From: Armatimonadota bacterium
GTDB taxonomy: Bacteria; Armatimonadota; Fimbriimonadia; Fimbriimonadales; ATM1
Assembly: GCA_022567555.1 (NCBI GenBank)
Contig: JADFGT010000020.1
Coordinates: 1 to 33,220 of the forward strand
DNA length: 33,220 bases
Direction: 5' to 3'
Shown here in pieces: positions 1 to 6,967 of this stretch (position 1 is the stretch's first letter; each line of letters begins with the position of its first letter). The translations under genes were made by a program, and so were the position numbers. The notes beneath the pieces are model-generated. The model was not told the origin of the DNA. It worked only from the letters and a program-made list of their open reading frames with translations, and did no database searches.

Positions 1-28
1 TGGGGGGTGGGGGGGGGGGGGGGTGGGT
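1..28. repeat. G homopolymer at window edge
   Basis: The first 28 bases are G apart from three T residues at positions 1, 8 and 24. Nothing else in the window has this composition. It lies outside the last codons of the first gene and has no coding or structural reading I can support. A contig-end sequencing or assembly artefact is more likely than biology. Confidence 0.85.
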
Positions 29-54
29 CCGCCGGAAGGCGTGCGTTGTGGGTG

Positions 55-744
55 CTATCGGGTCGCCCGGCGCAGTGCAGCGCGTGCGAGAATCCGCGTT
101 GAGTCGAGCGTGGGCAGCGGCGAGTCGCCTTCGCCGATGAGTAGCGGAATCTCCGTGCAGCCGAGCACGACCGCATCGCACCCTTTATCTTTTAGGCGTC
201 GGATCACGCCGCTGAAATAGTCGCGCGAACTCTCTGTAAAACGTCCGTAGACCAGTTCGTCAAAAATGATTTGATTGATCCGGCCGCGTTCCAGTTGCTC
301 AGGGGTCTCGTGCTCAATTCCTATTGCGGACAGTTTCATCGCATAAACCGGACCCTCCATCAGATAGCGCGTTCCCAGAACGCCGACGCGTTTGAAGCCT
401 CTCTGTTCGGCATCCGACGCGACCTCTTCGGCAATGTGCAGCCAGGGGAGCGGCGAGCGCTCCGCAACCCAATCGAAGGACTGATGAACGGTGTTGTCGG
501 GGCAGGCAATGAAATCCGCGCCGATCCCCGCCAGTTTCTGCGCAGACGAGAGCATTAGTCGCCCGACGTCCTCCCAATCACCGGTCTCTATGCCGCGCAT
601 ATACTCGCTGAGCGGGTGAGTGTGCATGCTGACCTCCGGGTGGGCGTGCCGGCCCATCAGTTCCGCTCCATCCGTGCAGATTGTGCGGTAGCACAGCGCC
701 GCGCCTTCAGCGCTCACTCCCACGATCCCTATGTGCTCTGCCAT
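55..744 (-). CDS. Aspartate/glutamate racemase-family protein
   Basis: A 229-residue protein of the Asp/Glu/hydantoin racemase fold (PF01177), the usual length for the family. Enzymes of this family use two cysteines as acid and base to invert an amino-acid alpha carbon without cofactor. The second motif is clear: GCTEIPLL near residue 195. The first reads ACPDNTVH near residue 80, so the residue directly before the NT pair is Asp and the cysteine sits three positions before the Asn. The N-terminus (IGIVG) supports the ATG start. It is the last gene of a minus-strand run, 44 bp after the alpha/beta hydrolase. Substrate cannot be told from sequence; aspartate, glutamate or another amino acid are all possible, and the shifted first cysteine leaves racemase activity itself open. 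Confidence 0.85.
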   Translation of the reverse strand: MAEHIGIVGVSAEGAALCYRTICTDGAELMGRHAHPEVSMHTHPLSEYMRGIETGDWEDVGRLMLSSAQKLAGIGADFIACPDNTVHQSFDWVAERSPLPWLHIAEEVASDAEQRGFKRVGVLGTRYLMEGPVYAMKLSAIGIEHETPEQLERGRINQIIFDELVYGRFTESSRDYFSGVIRRLKDKGCDAVVLGCTEIPLLIGEGDSPLPTLDSTRILARAALRRATR

Positions 745-788
745 TTGTTCGCTCGCCCGCCGGTGCCGGGTCTATCCACGGAGCGGCC

Positions 789-1643
789 CTACTTTGCGGA
801 AAGGCCGTCCGTGAAGCCTTTGAACGCTTCAACTATTTCTGCGCCGTGATACAACTCCATTTCGTTGTGCCCTCCGTCGTCGAAACTGACAAACGTCTTC
901 GGTTCGTTTGCGGCCCGGTACAGCCGTTCTCCCAACGAGAAAGGGATTATGTTGTCGTCGCGCGCGTGTATGATCAGTATGGGTGACGTGATCCGCGCGA
1001 TCTTCTCTTCGTTATCGAACCGCGTCCGGATTAGTTTGTACGCCGGGAAGAGCGACATGATCTCGCGCGCCATGTCGCGGGCGTTGGTAAACGCCGATTG
1101 GAGGATAAGACCGCCGCATTCAAACCGCGATGCCAAATGACACGCGGGCGCACTGCCGAGCGACTTGCCATAAACGACGATCCGTTCGGGTGGGACTCCC
1201 CGATCCTGCGTCAAGTATCGGTAGGCAGCGTCGGCGTCTCGATACAGCCCTTCCTCGGTTGGCTTGCCTTCGCTCTTGCCATATCCGCGATAGTCAATCA
1301 GGAAAACGTTCGCAGGCAGGGCGGCAAGCTGCGTCATCCAATCGAAGCGGTGCGTAATGTTGCCGGCATTCCCATGAAGAAAGAGGATCGTGATTTCCGC
1401 GTCCTCCGCCGGCAAATACCACCCGTGCAGTTTGACACCGTCGGAGGCTTCGAAGAAGACGTCCTCGACCGGGACCTCGGCACGCGCGGGGGCATCCCAA
1501 TCGCCTTCGGGATACTTCTCCGGAAAGTATATCAGTTTGTCTTCAAACAGCATCGTTACAACGCTCAAGAGAAGAACGAGCGCGGACCCGTAGACCCCCG
1601 CCCGCAAGACCCCCCGAATCCATTTTGGCGGTTTCTTAGTCAC
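789..1643 (-). CDS. Membrane-anchored alpha/beta hydrolase (YfhR/ABHD-like)
   Basis: A 284-residue serine hydrolase. From the chosen GTG start, residues about 12-32 form one hydrophobic helix, which probably anchors the enzyme with its catalytic domain outside the cytoplasm. The oxyanion-side motif HGNAGN is at 90-95, the nucleophile elbow GKSLGS at 159-164 (Ser161), the acid is probably Asp230 in HARDD and the His is His259 in GGHNE. This matches the bacterial YfhR/BEM46 branch, whose physiological substrates are mostly unknown. The GTG at 1643 overlaps the upstream stop codon as GTGA and gives the normal family N-terminus. The longer frame reaching 1751 lies wholly inside the upstream gene and looks like read-through coding. 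Confidence 0.88.
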   Translation of the reverse strand: MTKKPPKWIRGVLRAGVYGSALVLLLSVVTMLFEDKLIYFPEKYPEGDWDAPARAEVPVEDVFFEASDGVKLHGWYLPAEDAEITILFLHGNAGNITHRFDWMTQLAALPANVFLIDYRGYGKSEGKPTEEGLYRDADAAYRYLTQDRGVPPERIVVYGKSLGSAPACHLASRFECGGLILQSAFTNARDMAREIMSLFPAYKLIRTRFDNEEKIARITSPILIIHARDDNIIPFSLGERLYRAANEPKTFVSFDDGGHNEMELYHGAEIVEAFKGFTDGLSAK

Positions 1644-2128
1644 GAGAGCCCTCGAACCAGGATATCGCGGACCAGGGCGTGCAGGCCGGGACACTTGCTT
1701 TCCCTGGATCCGGCGACGTTCAGCACATGCACATCTTGGCCGGCAAGCCAACTCCTCAACATTGCCGCCGCCTCATCGATCCCTGTTTTCTCTAAGTCTA
1801 TCCGCAACAGGGGCTTGCCGCGCGCTTGCGCGACCTCGACGGTGTAAGCGCTGCCCCCGGTGGGCGGCCCCTTTGTGAACAGGACAGTCCCGTCGGCATC
1901 TACTACGTTGCGTTCCGTGCGCACATCGGATATCTCGCTTTCGGTCTCCTGCAGTTGGTAGCGAACCGGGATTACGCCGTCCTCGGCGAGGCGGCCCTTG
2001 GGGCACCACCCGCCGTGCGGGACCCCGAGTTCTATGGCGGCGTCCAACCCGCCCCGGTCGGCGCCCGTCTGGCCTCCGGAGATGATTCTTGCCACGGTCA
2101 CACCGGCTGCATCGCGCTCTGGGCTCAT
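1640..2128 (-). CDS. Putative molybdenum cofactor carrier protein (PF12694-like)
   Basis: A 162-residue Rossmann-like protein. It carries the signature SGGQTGADRGGLD (residues 17-29), then GWCPKGRLAEDG (40-51), RTERNV (70-75) and GGSAYT (91-96), typical of the bacterial putative molybdenum carrier family related to the algal Moco carrier protein and LOG nucleotide-binding proteins. The family is thought to bind and store or hand over molybdenum cofactor, but bacterial members are poorly tested. No signal peptide is visible, so it should be cytoplasmic. Its ATG overlaps the preceding stop as ATGA, and its own stop overlaps the hydrolase start, implying translational coupling. A molybdopterin enzyme lies about 5 kb away at 6968; a functional link is inference. 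Confidence 0.82.
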   Translation of the reverse strand: MSPERDAAGVTVARIISGGQTGADRGGLDAAIELGVPHGGWCPKGRLAEDGVIPVRYQLQETESEISDVRTERNVVDADGTVLFTKGPPTGGSAYTVEVAQARGKPLLRIDLEKTGIDEAAAMLRSWLAGQDVHVLNVAGSRESKCPGLHALVRDILVRGLS

Positions 2129-4146
2129 TCTCGCGTTGGTGATTCTCGCGGCGCAGCACTTCGGTCGGCGCCTATCGGCGCTTCCTTCGCGAGGTGCTCG
2201 ATCCGCGCGGCTAAGCGGCGCCCTTGTTCGGGTGAAAGGCCCGCCCGAATCCCCGCGGTACCGAGGGAGATGAGGAGGCGTCTTCGCTCATCGACCTTTG
2301 GGAATGTACGGACCGCCGCGAGCAGTTTTTCCGCGACCCGCTCGAGCCGCTCAGGTTGGCGGGACATGCCGAGTTCATGCAACACCCTTTGCAGGGCCCG
2401 ATACCTATGCGTGTCGCTCTCGATTGCTTGAACCGTCTCGACGGCGCGTTCGTCTTCGCCGAGTTTCACGAAAGTCTCGGCAATCCGCTGCAGCGACGTC
2501 TGTGAATTGATCTGTTGTGCGGCGGAGAGCGCCTCGGTCAACACGGAGACGGCCTGCCGTTTCTGGCCTACCTCGGCAAGCGCCGAAGCCGCCGCGACGA
2601 GGGAGGTTATCCGCAGTGGCAGAGAGACGAAGGACCGCGCCATCTCCAGCGCGCGCTCTTCGTTCCCCGCGCGCACCAAGGCGTTCGGCGCCGCCGCGAG
2701 CACCAGGTTCCGCACGCCCGGCGGTTCGAGCGTTTCGGTGACATGCAACAGTATTGCCAGAAATTCTGAGGGCAATGGCTTCCCGCCGGTGCGGCCGTGC
2801 GTATCGAGGATGTGCCTGAGAACCATATCGGCCGCAGGACCTAAGGAGCGCGCAACCTCCATGGTCTCCGTGAACGTCTCGATCGCCGCCTGCATGTCCC
2901 CAACGTCTATTAGGGCCTGTCCGATACTCGCCATATCCCGGACTCGCATGGACGGAATACTGGTAGAGCGCGCGGCCTTCAACAGCGTCTCCGAAACTTC
3001 TCGCAGAGTTTCTGCCTTGCCCGAACGGGCGAGTTCTCGAGCGACGGCCGGCGCAGGCGAAAGCTGCCAGAAAATGTAACTTGGGGGGAGCGATGCCGCC
3101 GCTTTGACGGCACTTTGAATGTCACCTGCCTTTACAAAGCCCGAGGCGACTTGACTGAGCGCTGTTCGGTGGCCGCGAAAGTCCTTCGGCTGCATGGCCG
3201 CGTCGAGTGCCTCCTTCAAGACGAGGCGCGCCATCGCGCCTTGGTCTTGGTCGGCAAGATGCCACCCTATCCAGCCCAGGTACCAGGCCTTCACCGTGGC
3301 GTTTTCTATGCCGAGCGCGGCATCCACCTCTTCGGCCCAAACGGAGCGTGCCAACCACGGGTGGCCCGCGCTGACCAGGCCGGCGGTCACCCGGCGCATG
3401 GCCTCACGACGGCTCGGCACAACACCACTTCCGCCGAAGACGTTTCCCACGGGCGCTATGGACTTAGCGGCGGCAAGCGCTTCATCGAGAACTTCCCGGG
3501 CGCCGTCCCGGTCGCCTTGCTGGGCCAGCGCCTCGCCGACTGCCGCCAATGCGCTGACCCGTTTGAGGGCCTGGTACTCACGCCTCGGAACACCGGGGGA
3601 GCCTGGTCTGACTTGATGCCCGGGCGGTGGCCCGATGGCCCTGGCCGCCTCGAGCGCAGGGCCGGTCCGGCCGGTTTTGGCCAAGAGCCTTGCGATGAGG
3701 GCGAGGCAAAGTGAGGAATCCTCCTGCGTAAGCCCGGACATAACCGTGTCGAGCGCCTCCTGGAGGACCTTGGCGGCCAGTTCATGGTCGTTCTTCTCAA
3801 TCAAGGGGTTTGCTATCCGTATGAACATCCCGACTCTACGAGGGGTGTCCTCGATCATCCGTGTGAAAAAGATGGCGAGTTCGGGGCGCCCCGCGTCGGA
3901 ATAAGCCAACGCGATGGACTCAATCCTCTCGTCCCGAGCCCGAGGGTCATCGAAAGATGCCGCGATCCGCCAAAGAACTTCCTCAAGGCTCGGGAGATCG
4001 ACCTCTTGGTAGAGTTTCCCGCCGACCGCGTTTTTCGGCCGCGTCTCCTCGCGGGAATCTTCATGCGCCTGCGACGCCGCGTACGGGGCGAGGGCAAGGA
4101 GCATTACAATCGGCAATCGCAAGATCGCATGGCCATTCGCCGTCAT
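2125..4146 (-). CDS. Secreted TPR/alpha-solenoid repeat protein
   Basis: About 673 residues. The first 25 or so form a signal peptide (basic start, hydrophobic LPIVMLLALAPYAA, cleavage near ASQA-HE), so the protein is exported. The rest is a long run of helical pairs with a spacing of roughly 34-40 residues. Examples are segments ending in GDRDGAREVLDEAL, GDMQAAIETFTETM, GNEERALEMARSF and GQKRQAVSVLTEAL, which match the TPR/PPR-like pattern of small residues at turns. Such solenoids are protein-binding scaffolds; no catalytic domain is visible. GGGAGG-like Shine-Dalgarno sequence lies 12 bp before this ATG and 9 bp before a GTG at 4149, so either could start it. Partner and role are unknown. 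Confidence 0.8.
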   Translation of the reverse strand: MTANGHAILRLPIVMLLALAPYAASQAHEDSREETRPKNAVGGKLYQEVDLPSLEEVLWRIAASFDDPRARDERIESIALAYSDAGRPELAIFFTRMIEDTPRRVGMFIRIANPLIEKNDHELAAKVLQEALDTVMSGLTQEDSSLCLALIARLLAKTGRTGPALEAARAIGPPPGHQVRPGSPGVPRREYQALKRVSALAAVGEALAQQGDRDGAREVLDEALAAAKSIAPVGNVFGGSGVVPSRREAMRRVTAGLVSAGHPWLARSVWAEEVDAALGIENATVKAWYLGWIGWHLADQDQGAMARLVLKEALDAAMQPKDFRGHRTALSQVASGFVKAGDIQSAVKAAASLPPSYIFWQLSPAPAVARELARSGKAETLREVSETLLKAARSTSIPSMRVRDMASIGQALIDVGDMQAAIETFTETMEVARSLGPAADMVLRHILDTHGRTGGKPLPSEFLAILLHVTETLEPPGVRNLVLAAAPNALVRAGNEERALEMARSFVSLPLRITSLVAAASALAEVGQKRQAVSVLTEALSAAQQINSQTSLQRIAETFVKLGEDERAVETVQAIESDTHRYRALQRVLHELGMSRQPERLERVAEKLLAAVRTFPKVDERRRLLISLGTAGIRAGLSPEQGRRLAARIEHLAKEAPIGADRSAAPRESPTRE

Positions 4147-4169
4147 CACTTCATCAGACCTCCCCACGC

Positions 4170-4688
4170 CTACTCATCTGACATCTCATCCTTACCTGTG
4201 GATCGTCTTGTGGAGATAGGGCGCGGGCTCCGCGATTCAGAGGCCCAACGTCGGGCCAAGCCCGCAGCAATCTCCTCCAGAAGCCGCTCGTCGGAGGCGT
4301 CGAATGCGCCGATTGAGTGCGAATCAATGTCTATCTGTCCCAGCACGCGCTCGCCGTCTCGGATCAGCACCACGATCTCAGACCGGGTCCTGATGTCGCA
4401 TGAGAGATAGTTGGGAATATTCGTGACGTCCGCGACGACCAGGTTTCGGCCCTCCGCGACCGCGGTGCCGCACACGCCGCGACCGACGGGTATGCGCGTA
4501 CGTTTGGTGGGCTCCCCGACGAACTCATCAAGAACAAGGGAGTCGCCCTCCAGGCGGTAAACCCCGCACCAGTCGTACCCTTCGAGGCCGCTGGCGAGTT
4601 GCATCGCGAACTTGCGGAGTTCGGCCCCGTGCAGTTCACTCGCCTTCAAACCATCGAGAAGGCTCGCCGCCTCGCTTGGCCCGGTCAT
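4170..4688 (-). CDS. GAF-domain protein of the free-Met-R-sulfoxide reductase (fRMsr) type
   Basis: A 172-residue single GAF domain. The central block (DWCGVYRL at 39-46, GRGVCGTAV at 69-77, SCDIRTRSEIVVLI from residue 96) follows the fRMsr/YebR pattern. In that family a catalytic cysteine reduces free methionine-R-sulfoxide. Here Cys97 in the SCD motif and Cys73 in GVCG correspond to two of the three conserved cysteines, and Glu104 is kept. The third cysteine, usually just before the RIP strand, is absent (TKRTRIP). The enzyme may use a different resolving thiol, or this may be a GAF sensor. The C-terminal tail is Ser/Arg/Thr-rich and probably disordered. It leads the minus-strand run, 23 bp before the solenoid gene. 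Confidence 0.75.
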   Translation of the reverse strand: MTGPSEAASLLDGLKASELHGAELRKFAMQLASGLEGYDWCGVYRLEGDSLVLDEFVGEPTKRTRIPVGRGVCGTAVAEGRNLVVADVTNIPNYLSCDIRTRSEIVVLIRDGERVLGQIDIDSHSIGAFDASDERLLEEIAAGLARRWASESRSPRPISTRRSTGKDEMSDE

Positions 4689-4797
4689 GCCGCAAGAATA
4701 CTCCGTGGCCGGGAAGGCGGACCGCCGAGGCGCGTCGTTATGTTCCGTCCGGATGGTCCGGGCGACTCTCGGCCGCGGCGGCCGGAGACGTGCCCAA

Positions 4798-4873
4798 TTG
4801 ACGAGTCGCCGCTACATCGGATGGGCGTGTCCAAGTTGACGAGTCGCCGATGCGTGGGGCGGGCGTGCCCGGC
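4798..4873. repeat. Degenerate 38-bp tandem repeat
   Basis: Two adjacent units start with TTGACGAGTCGCCG at 4798 and 4836 and end in GGGCGTGYCC, giving a 38-bp period. The block CGTGCCCAA just before the first unit looks like the end of a third, partial copy. The repeats fill most of the 185-bp gap between the YkgJ-like gene and the GAF gene on the minus strand. They do not encode a continuous protein I can support. Confidence 0.6.
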
Positions 4874-5257
4874 TCAACAGTTGCTGGTCAACGCGACGTA
4901 TTCCGGGTCATCTTGCCACTCCCGCTCGAATTTCAGAAACTCATAATAGCCGCACCGCGCGGACTTGGGGTAATCCCGACACGCTTTTGGCCGCGCTCCG
5001 TAGACGCCGCACATCCGGGTCTCGCTGTCGAGAAACTGACATACCGTGCCGAAGTGTTCATCCTTCTTGTGGCGCAATATGATCTCGCCCTTCTCTTCGC
5101 CCTTCTTCGTGTACTTCTTCTTGAACTCCCGCTGGCTGATTGCGAAGGACTTTGCCAAGCGGCGGAGGTCATGGGGCGTGACCTCGATGCGTTCATACGA
5201 GCAACAGTAGGCCGGGCACTTGGCACAGTTATAGAAGACCTTGAGCGGCTTCCTCAT
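4874..5257 (-). CDS. YkgJ-family cysteine-cluster protein (zinc/iron-chelating domain)
   Basis: A 127-residue protein of the PF03692 CxxCxxxxCC group. The N-terminal cluster reads NCAKCPAYCC. Later cysteines fall in VCQFLDSETRMCGVYGARP and KACRDYP, the normal second half of the motif (C-F-x-C-x-Y-x-R-P-x-C-R). Family members are thought to bind a metal or Fe-S centre; their biochemical role is not established. I chose the ATG at 5257 because it gives the compact family N-terminus (MRKPLKVFYNC); a GTG at 5284 would add nine residues. No clear Shine-Dalgarno sequence precedes either. It is divergent from the redox genes starting at 5405. Confidence 0.82.
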   Translation of the reverse strand: MRKPLKVFYNCAKCPAYCCSYERIEVTPHDLRRLAKSFAISQREFKKKYTKKGEEKGEIILRHKKDEHFGTVCQFLDSETRMCGVYGARPKACRDYPKSARCGYYEFLKFEREWQDDPEYVALTSNC

Positions 5258-5392
5258 CGCGCGCCATTGTAACCTGTTTCTCACGGCATACGCTATCGCT
5301 CGAGTTGGGGCCTCTCTCCGGTCGTGCGGGCCTCGGCAGAGATCGCCCCACCAGGTGGCCCGCGCTGTTCAGGGAGGGGCAATCTCGGGATC

Positions 5393-5409
5393 GGCAAGTG
5401 AGCCTTGCC
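5393..5409 (+). promoter_or_regulatory. Small hairpin over the proposed TTG start
   Basis: GGCAAG (5393-5398) pairs with CTTGCC (5404-5409) across a 5-nt loop. The right arm covers the TTG at 5405. It could limit initiation there, or may simply argue that a GTG slightly downstream is the true start. The stem is only 6 bp, so chance is possible. Confidence 0.3.
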
Positions 5410-6901
5410 TCTGGTGTACACTCACACAGTGCGCCTCGGGTTCGTGATAGACCAGACGGCATGCATCGGCTGCCATGCCTGCACCGTTGCGTGCAAGGCG
5501 GAAAACGACGTGCCGGTCGGCAGTTTCCGAACGTGGGTCACGCAACTGGAGCGGGGCGTCTATCCGGATGTAAAACGCTCCTTCTTGGTTCAACGGTGCA
5601 ATCAGTGCACCGACGCCCCCTGCGTGACGATCTGTCCGGTCAATGCGCTGATCAAACGGCCGGACGGCATCGTGGACGTGGACCGTGACCTCTGTATAGG
5701 CTGCCGGGCATGCATGCAGGCATGCCCCTACGACGCGATCTACATGAACGACGGTCACGGCGCGGTCGAAAAATGCCATTTCTGCGCCCACCGCGTGGAT
5801 AGGGGTCTTGAGCCCGCGTGCGTTACGGTCTGCCCCGTCAGCGCGATCATCCCGGGCGATTTGGACGATCCGAGGTCGAAGGCGTCGCAACTCATCCGGA
5901 ACGTCGGCACTACCGTACGCCGGCCCGAACAAGGCACTGGGCCGAACGTGTTTTACATCGGCGCCGACGAAGCCGCCCTCAAGCCCGGGTCGGCGGCGAG
6001 GCCGAATACGTACTTCTGCAGCGAGCGGCCGCCGCAAGAGCCGAAAGAATGGCCGGACTCCCTCCCACTCGAAAAGGATACGATTGTCGTGCACGATGTG
6101 GCCCACCGGGTCGAGTGGGGGTGGCCGGTCGCCCTCTACATGGTCACAAAGGGGATAGCCGCCGGCGTTATGATGCTCGCGCCCTTTGTGGCGGCGTTCG
6201 GAGTATCGGGGTTTGCGGCGAATTTCGGTCCAGAGATCTTAGCCCTCGCCTTCACGTCGGTCACGACGTTCCTGCTGATAGAGGATCTGGCGCGACCGAA
6301 GCTGTTTTACAGGTTGCTGACGCGGGCGAACGGCCGCAGTTGGCTGGTGAAGGGCGCGGTCGTACTCGGGGCGTTCACGCTGCTCGTCCTGTTATCGCTG
6401 GCCGCACGATTCGCTGGGCTGTCGTTTGCGGCCGATATCCTCAGGTGGGCTTCGGCCGCGCTGGCGGTGGGAGTCGCCGGATATACGGCCTTTCTGTACG
6501 CTCAATGCAAAGGACGGGACCTGTGGGAAAGCCCTCTGCTTCTGCCGCATCTCCTGGTGCAGGCAATCTTGTGCGGGAGCGCGGTGCTCACTCTGCCGTT
6601 CAGCGGCGGCGGAGCGGCTGTGTCCGTGTTCGTGGCGAGTTGCCTGGCACATGCCGCTCTCGCTCTGCTCGAACGTCACAGGAGACAAGAGACCGACAAC
6701 GCGCGGCAGGCCGCGGCGTTCCTCGGGACGGTGACATTGGGGCCGTTTCGGGCCTTTCGGGACGGCTTGATAATCGGGGTCGCCCTGCCCATCCTTCTGG
6801 TCTTCGTCGCACCCGTGGCAGCCGCGGTCTTGGCGCTCTTAGGCCTCTTTCTATACGAGCACGCCTACGTGCGGGCGGCTCAACTTCCACCACTGTCCTA
6901 G
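5405..6901 (+). CDS. Fused four-cluster ferredoxin and NrfD/PsrC-like membrane subunit
   Basis: A 498-residue fusion of the electron-transfer (B) and membrane-anchor (C) subunits of a molybdopterin oxidoreductase. Residues 11-150 hold sixteen cysteines in four [4Fe-4S] groups: 20/23/26/30, 65/68/73/77, 97/100/103/107 and 124/127/139/143. After a linker, about eight hydrophobic helices run from residue 240 to 490, as in NrfD/PsrC proteins that exchange electrons with quinone. The clusters would pass electrons between the membrane part and the catalytic subunit encoded 66 bp downstream. The N-terminus has no signal, so the ferredoxin part should lie in the cytoplasm. The start is uncertain: the TTG at 5405 sits in a small hairpin, and GTGs at 5414 and 5429 are alternatives. 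Confidence 0.9.
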   Translation: MPLVYTHTVRLGFVIDQTACIGCHACTVACKAENDVPVGSFRTWVTQLERGVYPDVKRSFLVQRCNQCTDAPCVTICPVNALIKRPDGIVDVDRDLCIGCRACMQACPYDAIYMNDGHGAVEKCHFCAHRVDRGLEPACVTVCPVSAIIPGDLDDPRSKASQLIRNVGTTVRRPEQGTGPNVFYIGADEAALKPGSAARPNTYFCSERPPQEPKEWPDSLPLEKDTIVVHDVAHRVEWGWPVALYMVTKGIAAGVMMLAPFVAAFGVSGFAANFGPEILALAFTSVTTFLLIEDLARPKLFYRLLTRANGRSWLVKGAVVLGAFTLLVLLSLAARFAGLSFAADILRWASAALAVGVAGYTAFLYAQCKGRDLWESPLLLPHLLVQAILCGSAVLTLPFSGGGAAVSVFVASCLAHAALALLERHRRQETDNARQAAAFLGTVTLGPFRAFRDGLIIGVALPILLVFVAPVAAAVLALLGLFLYEHAYVRAAQLPPLS

Positions 6902-6954
6902 GCCAAGCAATGGAGAAAGCACAGCGACACATGAATACCACCAGAGTAGAACCG

Positions 6955-6960
6955 AGGAGG
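6955..6960 (+). promoter_or_regulatory. Ribosome binding site of the molybdopterin oxidoreductase
   Basis: A perfect AGGAGG lies 7 nt before the ATG at 6968. It fixes this start and is one of the strongest sites in the window. Confidence 0.85.
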
Positions 6961-6967
6961 TGTTAGC

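Noticed and set aside
1644-1751. N-terminal extension of the alpha/beta hydrolase
   Set aside because: It lies wholly inside the Moco-carrier gene, is Arg/Pro-rich and is not part of the hydrolase family; the GTGA overlap start is better.
5818-6966. 382-codon frame within the FeS-NrfD gene
   Set aside because: Out-of-frame shadow; Arg/Gly-rich translation with no motif. Its last 18 codons before 6968 are likewise not convincing as a leader peptide.
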